From assembly GCA_031265725.1 (NCBI GenBank), contig JAISCH010000292.1, forward strand, positions 1-9,469: a stretch of 9,469 bases of DNA, given 5' to 3'. Numbering within the stretch: position 1 is the first letter of the stretch; the number at the start of each line of letters is the position of its first letter. The notes under the pieces are model-generated. The model did no database searches, was not told the DNA's origin, and was given only the letters and a program-made list of their open reading frames with translations. Positions 1-5,512 of this stretch are shown piece by piece. The stretch is from Propionibacteriaceae bacterium. GTDB taxonomy: Bacteria > Actinomycetota > Actinomycetes > Propionibacteriales > Propionibacteriaceae. A program made the translations under genes and the position numbers.

Positions 1-762
1 ATCAAACCGGGATCGAGCGCCGTGTTCGCCCAGCAGGCTCCGGATGCAGCGAGGGTGTTGATCGGTCGGGCCGCTGAATGCGGTGCGAAGGTCTATTTGG
101 AAGGCGTCGATTTCGCCCTGCTCGACCGGGTGCCCGCTGTCGGCGGGCAGGTCATTCGGCTGGACACCGCCGAGGGGCCGTTGGGCGAGTTGGTGCTGCC
201 GCTATTTGGTGAGCATATGGCGCGCAACGCGGCTCTGGCGCTTTCCGCAGTTGAGGCGTTCTTGGGTGGCAGGCCGCTGCCCGCAGCGGTGGTCGCGGAA
301 GGCTTGGAGACGGTGAGGGCACCGGCCCGGCTGGAAATCGTTCGTCGTTCCCCAACGATCGTGCTCGACACCTGTCACAATCCGCACGGGGCGAGGGCGA
401 CGATCCAGGCTGTGTCGGAGGCGTTCGCCTTCGCCCCACTGATCGGTGTCGTCGCCATGATGGGGGACAAGGACGTGGCCGGCGTGCTGGAAGTTCTCGC
501 TGCTGAGTTGACCACGGTGGTCGTCACCGGGATGCGGTCGACTGACCGGGCGTTGACTCCGCAAGCTCTCGCTGAGTTGGCTGTGCTTGAATTCGGTGCG
601 GACCGGGTTGTCCTGGCCGACGATATGGAGTCTGCCATTGAGCAGGCCGTCCGGCTGGCCGACGAGGCCGGTCCCAGCGCGGGCATTCTGATAGCTGGAT
701 CGGTTTACGCGGCGGGAGAGGCCCGCTCGTTGCTCGCCCGAAAGGAATATGACGATGAGTGA
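1..762 (+). CDS. folC: Bifunctional folylpolyglutamate/dihydrofolate synthase, C-terminal part (5' end outside window)
   Basis: FolC is an ATP-dependent cytoplasmic Mur-ligase-type enzyme that adds glutamate to folates, and in many bacteria also makes dihydrofolate from dihydropteroate. The frame is open from base 1 (IKPGSSAVFAQQ), so the gene begins upstream; the GTG at 22 is internal. About 253 residues are present out of a usual 420-500, missing the N-terminal P-loop and first catalytic half. Visible family marks are the DTCHNP segment (bases 367-384; usually D-x-A-H-N-P, here with Cys for Ala) opening the C-terminal Mur domain, the GDKD segment at about 463-474, and the closing GSVYAAGEAR motif typical of FolC C-termini. 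The stop at 760-762 overlaps the start of the next gene, which suggests co-transcription. Family assignment is secure; whether it is bifunctional cannot be judged from this half. Confidence 0.93.
   Translation: MKPGSSAVFAQQAPDAARVLIGRAAECGAKVYLEGVDFALLDRVPAVGGQVIRLDTAEGPLGELVLPLFGEHMARNAALALSAVEAFLGGRPLPAAVVAEGLETVRAPARLEIVRRSPTIVLDTCHNPHGARATIQAVSEAFAFAPLIGVVAMMGDKDVAGVLEVLAAELTTVVVTGMRSTDRALTPQALAELAVLEFGADRVVLADDMESAIEQAVRLADEAGPSAGILIAGSVYAAGEARSLLARKEYDDE
741..746 (+). promoter_or_regulatory. Ribosome binding site that decides the CPBP gene start
   Basis: AAAGGA lies inside the end of folC. Its distance to the ATG at 749 is only 2 bases, but to the ATG at 755 it is 8 bases, so 755 is the better start. 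Seen directly; the choice of start is inference. Confidence 0.6.
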
Positions 763-1930
763 ACAGTCGCGGCCAGTTGATCCGGTGGGAGGTATCCCAG
801 TTCCACCGCCGCCACCGCCAGATCTACCGCCGGTGGTCGCACCGCCTTATTACCTGCCTCCGCCGCCTCCACCGCCAACGGCATATCCGACACCGCCACC
901 AGCGTATCCAGTTGGTCCGGTCTCGTATCCGCAGGCGCCGCCGCCGCAAGCCTTTCCGCCGCAATTGGCCGCTCCGGCAGATGTGAACGTGCCGTACGGC
1001 TACTACTACGCTGGGCCGCCGCCGAAGCCGAGTCCGCTGCCCGACCAACCCCGGGAGTACCACGAGTTCTACCGGGCACCCGCTTTCCGGGCCTGGAAGC
1101 CCTGGGTGGCTATCGTGGCCGCAGCGGTCGGTGCTTTTGTGATCATGCTTTTATTAAGCATCAGCGCTGTTTCCCTCGGATTGATTGATGTAAGCGCGTT
1201 CCTGGCGGGACGAGAGGTGGATGGCTTCGCTTTGTTCGCGGTCAACAATGTCTCCTTGGCGCTGTGCATCCCAGTAATAATCGGAGTGCATGTATTGATC
1301 TTCCGGCAACGGCCGGGGTGGCTGTTCTCGATAACTGGGGCATTCCGCTGGAAGCTCTTCGGCAAGTTCTTATTGCTGGTGCTGCCATTTGAATTGGCCG
1401 CACTGGGATACGACATCTGGCGGGGAGCATTGGAAGGGCTGAGTTGGCGGCCAGACGGGCTGCTCGTCATAGCGGTGATCCTGCTCACCACACCTTTCCA
1501 GGCAGCGGCTGAGGAAATCGCGGTGCGCGGGCTTTTGTTGCGCTGTGTCGGGTCGATGTTCAAATGGCGTTTGCCGGGCTTGATAGTCGGCGGGCTGATC
1601 AGCGCGATCGTTTTCATGCTGCTGCATGGTGCCGGTGATCTTTGGCTGAATATCTTCTATTTCATCTTCGCTGCCGTGGCAGTGGTCTTGGTGTGGCGCA
1701 CTGGCGGCTTGGAGGCTGCTATCGCCATGCATATCGTGCACAACCTTTTGAGCGAGTTATTCCTGCCCTGGATGGACATGACCGGCATCTTCGACCGGGA
1801 GGCTGGAGTCGGCTCAGCGGAGGTTCTGGTGTACGTTGTTTTGAATCTTGTCACCGCTGCGCTTATCGTATGGCAGGCTAAGCGATGGAAGTTGCCCGTC
1901 GCGCGAGTTGTGACACAGACTGACAGGTGA
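755..1930 (+). CDS. CPBP family intramembrane protein (putative Abi/Rce1-like metalloprotease) with proline-rich N-terminus
   Basis: The protein is about 391 residues. Residues 1-110 are a cytoplasm-like, proline- and tyrosine-rich low-complexity stretch with runs of six or seven prolines. From W117 on it is a polytopic membrane protein with roughly seven hydrophobic segments. The CPBP (PF02517) motifs are all present: E253-E254-xxx-R258, F287-xxx-H291 and H326-xxx-N330. In Rce1-type members these residues form an intramembrane metalloprotease site; bacterial members are linked to prenyl-protein processing, bacteriocin self-immunity or unknown roles. An alternative ATG at 749 adds two residues. 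The gene overlaps folC by 8 bases and shares a GTGA overlap with the next gene, so it is probably translationally coupled in a housekeeping operon. The substrate is unknown; the proline-rich tail may mediate protein contacts (inference). Confidence 0.88.
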   Translation: MSEQSRPVDPVGGIPVPPPPPPDLPPVVAPPYYLPPPPPPPTAYPTPPPAYPVGPVSYPQAPPPQAFPPQLAAPADVNVPYGYYYAGPPPKPSPLPDQPREYHEFYRAPAFRAWKPWVAIVAAAVGAFVIMLLLSISAVSLGLIDVSAFLAGREVDGFALFAVNNVSLALCIPVIIGVHVLIFRQRPGWLFSITGAFRWKLFGKFLLLVLPFELAALGYDIWRGALEGLSWRPDGLLVIAVILLTTPFQAAAEEIAVRGLLLRCVGSMFKWRLPGLIVGGLISAIVFMLLHGAGDLWLNIFYFIFAAVAVVLVWRTGGLEAAIAMHIVHNLLSELFLPWMDMTGIFDREAGVGSAEVLVYVVLNLVTAALIVWQAKRWKLPVARVVTQTDR

Positions 1931-2607
1931 GTATGGAGACGAACGGTATTCAGCGGTTGGACCCGGTTGCGGGGTTGAAATGGTTGCGGGCGCAGATTCG
2001 TCCGCGAGTCGGGCGAACGCTCGTCGGTATTGATGGAGTCAATGGGTCGGGCAAGACCGCTTTCGCGGACGAGCTCGGCGGACTGCTGGAAGAGTCCGGG
2101 TTGACGGTGATCCGGATTTCGCTGGACGACTACCTCAATCCGCAGTCGGTGCGCTATGCGCAGGGGCAGCGTTCGGCCAAGGGTTATTTCGAGGACTCCT
2201 ACAATCAGGAGCGTTTCCTTACCGACGTGCTGGAGCCGCTGCGCTCGGACGGGTCGGGCTGCTATCGCACGGCCGCCTACGATCTGGCCTCGGAGACGCC
2301 GGTGGCCTCACCGATGCGGGTGGCTCCGGACAACGCCGTGGTGATCATTGACGGCATGTTCATGCATCGTTCGGATTATTGGCGCAGCCCCACCGACCGG
2401 GTGTGGAATCTGTCGGTGTGGTTGGACGTGTCCTTCAGCGAGGCGTACCGGCGACTGGCGGAGCGGGACGGGGTTAACCCTGACCCGAACGATCCTTCTA
2501 ACGAGCGCTATTACCAGGGCCAGTTGCTCTACCTGGCCAAGTGTGAGCCGGAGAAGAGGGCGGACATCGTTGTCGACAACTCCGCCCGCCATGAGGACAT
2601 CGACTAG
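1927..2607 (+). CDS. Uridine kinase-like P-loop nucleoside kinase
   Basis: This 226-residue protein resembles the actinobacterial uridine kinase-like group of P-loop kinases. The Walker A loop is GVNGSGKT (residues 37-44). It is followed by a SLDDYLNP segment (about 65-72), which in uridine kinases carries the acidic residue near the nucleoside, and a hydrophobic strand ending in D142 (VVIIDG). A late RRLAERDG / NERYYQGQ region resembles the lid and Arg-containing part of the family. Phosphorylation of uridine or cytidine by ATP/GTP is the family reaction, but this subgroup is not well characterised and the true substrate may differ. The GTG start at 1927 overlaps the previous stop by 4 bases; an ATG at 1933 is possible. 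Neither has a well-spaced Shine-Dalgarno sequence, so coupled re-initiation is likely. The next gene begins within a few bases. Confidence 0.82.
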   Translation: MSMETNGIQRLDPVAGLKWLRAQIRPRVGRTLVGIDGVNGSGKTAFADELGGLLEESGLTVIRISLDDYLNPQSVRYAQGQRSAKGYFEDSYNQERFLTDVLEPLRSDGSGCYRTAAYDLASETPVASPMRVAPDNAVVIIDGMFMHRSDYWRSPTDRVWNLSVWLDVSFSEAYRRLAERDGVNPDPNDPSNERYYQGQLLYLAKCEPEKRADIVVDNSARHEDID

Positions 2608-2611
2608 CGCA

Positions 2612-4573
2612 GTGACGGAATCTCTTTTCACCCGGCTTGAGCCGTTGCTGGCCCAAGTGCAGAAACCGATTCAATATGTGGGCGGGGAAGTCAATTCCCA
2701 GTCCAAGGACTTCGCCGCCGCCGAAGTGCGTTGGGCGCTGTTTTTCCCGGACGCCTACGAGGTGGGGCAGCCGAATCAGGGCATGGCGATCCTCTACGAA
2801 TTGCTGAACGCCTGTTCCAGCGCGCCCATGCCGGTCGGTGAGCAGGGCGACGACGACTGGCTGCTGGCGGAGCGCACCTTCACCATCTGGCCTGATCTGG
2901 CGAAGCTGATGCGGGAGAATGGCGTCCCGCAGTTCAGTTGGGAGAGCCATCGTCCAGTGCGCGATTTCGATGTGCTCGGGGTCAGCCTCTCCACCGAACT
3001 CGGTTACACCAACCTGCTGGAGACCCTTGACCTGGCCGGGATCCCGCGCTATGCGACTGACCGGACCGCAGCCGATCCGTTGGTCATCGCCGGTGGGCAC
3101 GCGGTGTTCAATCCGGAGCCGGTGGCGGACTTCCTCGACGCCGTGGTGCTTGGTGACGGCGAGGAGGCGGTGCTCCGGGTCTCCGCGTTGATTCGGGACC
3201 ACAAACGGCAAGGCGACGCGGGCCGGGAACAACTGCTGTTGAATCTGGCCAAATCCGGTCTGGTCTACGTGCCGTCGTTCTATGACGTCAGCTATCTGCC
3301 TGATGGCCGAATCGAGGCTGTCCGGCCGAACCGTCCCGGCGTTCCAGCCCGGGTGGGGAAGCAAGTCCTGCTCGAATTGGACGAGTGGCAATACCCCGTC
3401 CAGCCGATAGTCCCGTTGGCCGAGACGGTGCATGAGCGCTACTCGGTGGAGATTTTCCGGGGCTGCACCAGGGGCTGCCGTTTCTGCCAGGCGGGCATGG
3501 TCACCCGGCCAGTCCGGGAACGTGGCATCCAGACGGTCGGGACGATGGTCGCGCGGGGACTGGCCGCCACTGGACTGGCCGAGGTCGGCCTGCTCAGCCT
3601 GTCCAGCGCCGACCATACCGAGATAGCCGGGATAACCGGCCAACTAGCCGACCGCTACGCCGGCACGAATGTATCGCTGTCGCTGCCGAGCACCAGGGTG
3701 GATGCTTTCAATATCGATTTGGCGAATGAATTGTCGCGCAATGGACGCCGGTCCGGATTGACTTTCGCCCCGGAGGGCGGCACTGACCGGATGCGGCAGG
3801 TCATCAACAAAATGGTCAGCGAGGACGATCTGATCCGTACCGTCGAGATCGCCTTCTCCCAAGGCTGGCGACAGGTCAAGCTCTACTTCATGTGCGGCCT
3901 GCCGACTGAGACCGACGAGGATGTGCTGGCCATCGCTGAGCTGGCCTTCCGCGTCATTGAGACGGGACGACGCGCGGCGAATAGCCGGGATGTCCGCTGC
4001 ACGATCAGCATCGGCGGTTTTGTGCCGAAGCCGCACACCACTTTCCAATGGGCCGGGCAGGCTGACGCCGAGACCGTCAACCGGCGGGTGCGGGCTTTGA
4101 AGGACAAGGTGCGCGCCGACCGGCGTTACGGGCGGGCCATCACCGTGCGTTACGCCGAGGGGGAGCCGGGCATGGTCGAGGGGCTGCTCAGCCGAGGTGA
4201 CCGCAGAGTGGGGAAGGTGATTGAGCAGGTCTGGCTTCAGGGCGGTCATTTCGACGGCTGGCGGGAGTATTTCTCTTATCAGCGCTGGCTGGACGCCGCC
4301 GCAGCAGTTGGGATCGACTTGGATTGGTACACGACCCGCGAGCGTTCCCAGGACGAGGTGTTGCCCTGGGACCATCTGGACCTCGGCTTGGACCGGGTCT
4401 GGCTGTGGCAGGACTGGGTGGACGCCCGCAATGGCGGCGAGGTCGCCGATTGCCGTTGGGCGGGTTGTTACGACTGCGGAGTCTGTCCCGCGCTCGGGGT
4501 GGAGACTCAGATCGGGCCGACGCTGCGTTCGCTCTTGCCGCTGACCGCTGGGAGCGAGCCAGTCAGTGTCTAG
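2612..4573 (+). CDS. TIGR03960 family B12-binding-type radical SAM protein
   Basis: The protein is about 653 residues, normal for the family. The N-terminal part (residues 1 to about 270) contains conserved stretches such as KPIQYVGGE, STELGYTN and GGHAVFNPEP, and corresponds to the cobalamin-binding-like domain. The radical SAM core starts at RGCTRGCRFC: C285, C289 and C292 are the CxxxCxxC ligands of the [4Fe-4S] cluster that cleaves S-adenosylmethionine. Further family blocks are SLPSTRVDAF, LTFAPEGG and VKLYFMCGLPTE. The C-terminus has a second cysteine cluster (C614, C619, C622, C625), which may bind another metal or cluster. The exact reaction is unknown; the family habitually neighbours TIGR03936 and RNase E/G genes, as here. 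I chose GTG 2612 because alignable sequence starts just after it; ATG 2591, 17 bases inside the kinase gene, is an alternative. The open frame further upstream is a shadow of the kinase gene. Confidence 0.93.
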   Translation: MTESLFTRLEPLLAQVQKPIQYVGGEVNSQSKDFAAAEVRWALFFPDAYEVGQPNQGMAILYELLNACSSAPMPVGEQGDDDWLLAERTFTIWPDLAKLMRENGVPQFSWESHRPVRDFDVLGVSLSTELGYTNLLETLDLAGIPRYATDRTAADPLVIAGGHAVFNPEPVADFLDAVVLGDGEEAVLRVSALIRDHKRQGDAGREQLLLNLAKSGLVYVPSFYDVSYLPDGRIEAVRPNRPGVPARVGKQVLLELDEWQYPVQPIVPLAETVHERYSVEIFRGCTRGCRFCQAGMVTRPVRERGIQTVGTMVARGLAATGLAEVGLLSLSSADHTEIAGITGQLADRYAGTNVSLSLPSTRVDAFNIDLANELSRNGRRSGLTFAPEGGTDRMRQVINKMVSEDDLIRTVEIAFSQGWRQVKLYFMCGLPTETDEDVLAIAELAFRVIETGRRAANSRDVRCTISIGGFVPKPHTTFQWAGQADAETVNRRVRALKDKVRADRRYGRAITVRYAEGEPGMVEGLLSRGDRRVGKVIEQVWLQGGHFDGWREYFSYQRWLDAAAAVGIDLDWYTTRERSQDEVLPWDHLDLGLDRVWLWQDWVDARNGGEVADCRWAGCYDCGVCPALGVETQIGPTLRSLLPLTAGSEPVSV

Positions 4574-5309
4574 ACAACCTCCGGTGCAGCAGCCGCCCCC
4601 GGTGCAGCGGGTACGATTGCGCTACTTCAAGCAGGGACCGGCCCGTTTCGCCTCCCAGCAGGACTTCGCCCGGGCTTTCGAGCGGGCGCTGCGCCGCGCG
4701 GCGGTGCCGATGGCCTACTCGTCGGGGTTCAACCCGCATCCACGGATCTCCTATTCGAACGCCGTCCCGACCGGTGTGGCCAGTCTGGCCGAATATCTCG
4801 AAATCGCGCTAGCGCAACGAATCGATCCGGTGAGTGTTCAGGCCAGCCTCAATCGGGTGCTGCCGGGCGGCTTTCAGATAATGGCCGCAGTGGAGTCCGA
4901 TGGCACCGCGCTTGCCGAATTGCTCACCCACTCGGCTTGGCGCATTGACCTTGGCGTTGACGCGACTGCGGCTGTGGCCGCTTTTCTGGCGGCGGACTCA
5001 GTGGTCGTGCAGCGGATGGGGAAGGCTGGCCTGCGGGAATTGGATATCCGGGCGGCAGTCGTTGCCTTGGCGGCCGATGCTGGGGCGCTGTCGTTGCGAG
5101 CGGTCACCGGGCCGGGCAAGGTCGTGGTGCGGCCTGGCGACATCGTGGCTGGCCTGGCTGTGGTGAGTCCGGCTGTGGTGAGTCCGGGTGCGTCATTGGC
5201 GCTGCGAGTGGCTCAAGGAGTCTGGTCAGACGGCCGGGTTCGTGATCCTTTCGGCCCCGAAAAACTTGCGAACGATGCGGCAAATGCCGGAATTGTTGCC
5301 AATTTGTGA
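4566..5309 (+). CDS. TIGR03936 family radical SAM-associated protein (DUF2344)
   Basis: This 247-residue protein belongs to DUF2344/TIGR03936. The N-terminal block (residues 14-80: VRLRYFKQGPARFASQQD, then AVPMAYSSGFNPHPRISY) is the conserved family signature. The C-terminal half is more variable. It has no cysteine cluster of its own. In many genomes it follows, or is fused to, the TIGR03960 radical SAM protein, so it is likely a partner or substrate-recognition subunit; the reaction is not known. The GTG start overlaps the previous stop by 8 bases, indicating coupling. The downstream end borders the RNase leader, where a hairpin starts about 12 bases after the stop. A short in-frame tandem duplication lies at 5156-5185. 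Confidence 0.92.
   Translation: MSRQPPVQQPPPVQRVRLRYFKQGPARFASQQDFARAFERALRRAAVPMAYSSGFNPHPRISYSNAVPTGVASLAEYLEIALAQRIDPVSVQASLNRVLPGGFQIMAAVESDGTALAELLTHSAWRIDLGVDATAAVAAFLAADSVVVQRMGKAGLRELDIRAAVVALAADAGALSLRAVTGPGKVVVRPGDIVAGLAVVSPAVVSPGASLALRVAQGVWSDGRVRDPFGPEKLANDAANAGIVANL
5156..5185 (+). repeat. 15-base in-frame tandem duplication inside the TIGR03936 gene
   Basis: The unit GGCTGTGGTGAGTCC occurs twice back to back (5156-5170 and 5171-5185). It duplicates five residues, giving AVVSP-AVVSP. The two copies are identical, which suggests a recent slippage event. It lies in the variable C-terminal half and probably does not disrupt the fold. Confidence 0.85.
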
Positions 5310-5321
5310 CATACTGGTCCG

Positions 5322-5343
5322 GAGAGCTTGGCAACAAGCTTTC
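5322..5343 (+). terminator. Hairpin with GCAA tetraloop after the TIGR03936 gene (possible weak terminator or processing site)
   Basis: GAGAGCTTG and CAAGCTTTC pair over 9 bases (one G-U) around a GCAA loop, a stable GNRA-type tetraloop in RNA. It begins 12 bases after the TIGR03936 stop. The following bases are TTC-rich within AAGTCTTC but not a true T-run. It could be a weak terminator, a 3'-end stabiliser, or the first element of the rne leader. Confidence 0.4.
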
Positions 5344-5501
5344 AAGTCTTCAAACTGAAGTGACAGTTCAGTAGTAGTGAGTCCTCACCGCGACGAGGTT
5401 TCGACCGCGGGGGAAGCTAGCCGAAGACTGATGCTGAGACTTATTGTCAGTTGTGGCATGCCGCAGTTGACGAATGATCCGCGACAGTTGAGTGTCGCAT
5501 G

Positions 5502-5507
5502 AAGGAG
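5502..5507 (+). promoter_or_regulatory. Shine-Dalgarno of the RNase E/G gene
   Basis: AAGGAG lies 5 bases before ATG 5513. It decides that start over the in-frame GTG at 5492, which would place the Shine-Dalgarno inside the coding region. The 6-bp hairpin at 5481-5498 ends just upstream of it. Confidence 0.75.
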
Positions 5508-5512
5508 AGCAC

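Larger units (their letters stand above)
5310..5512 (+). promoter_or_regulatory. Structured leader region upstream of the RNase E/G gene
   Basis: This 203-base gap has no convincing open reading frame but several inverted repeats: 5322-5343 (separate entry); CTTCA-AAC-TGAAG at 5348-5360; CTGAA/TTCAG with a 7-base loop at 5355-5371, which shares bases with and competes with the previous one; CCGCG/CGCGG at 5388-5410 with an inner CGA-GGTT-TCG; a near-palindrome around GGCATGCC at about 5455-5463; and GCGACA/TGTCGC at 5481-5498, ending three bases before the Shine-Dalgarno. The motif G(T/C)GACAGTT(C/G)AGT occurs at 5360-5372 and 5481-5493. Some bacterial rne genes autoregulate through 5' UTR hairpins cut by their own product; that role here is inference. 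I see no strong promoter, so the gene may also be reached by read-through. Confidence 0.45.

Noticed and set aside
2348..2611. Possible N-terminal extension of the radical SAM protein starting at 2348
   Set aside because: The upstream 88 codons overlap the kinase gene in another frame, are Arg/Thr/Cys-rich junk, and family similarity begins only after 2612.
2498..3643. 381-codon minus-strand open frame opposite the kinase and radical SAM genes
   Set aside because: It spans two genes with clear plus-strand homology, and the translation is low-complexity without recognisable domains.
5492..5512. GTG at 5492 as the start of RNase E/G
   Set aside because: It would put the AAGGAG Shine-Dalgarno (5502-5507) inside the gene, while ATG 5513 has that site at proper spacing.
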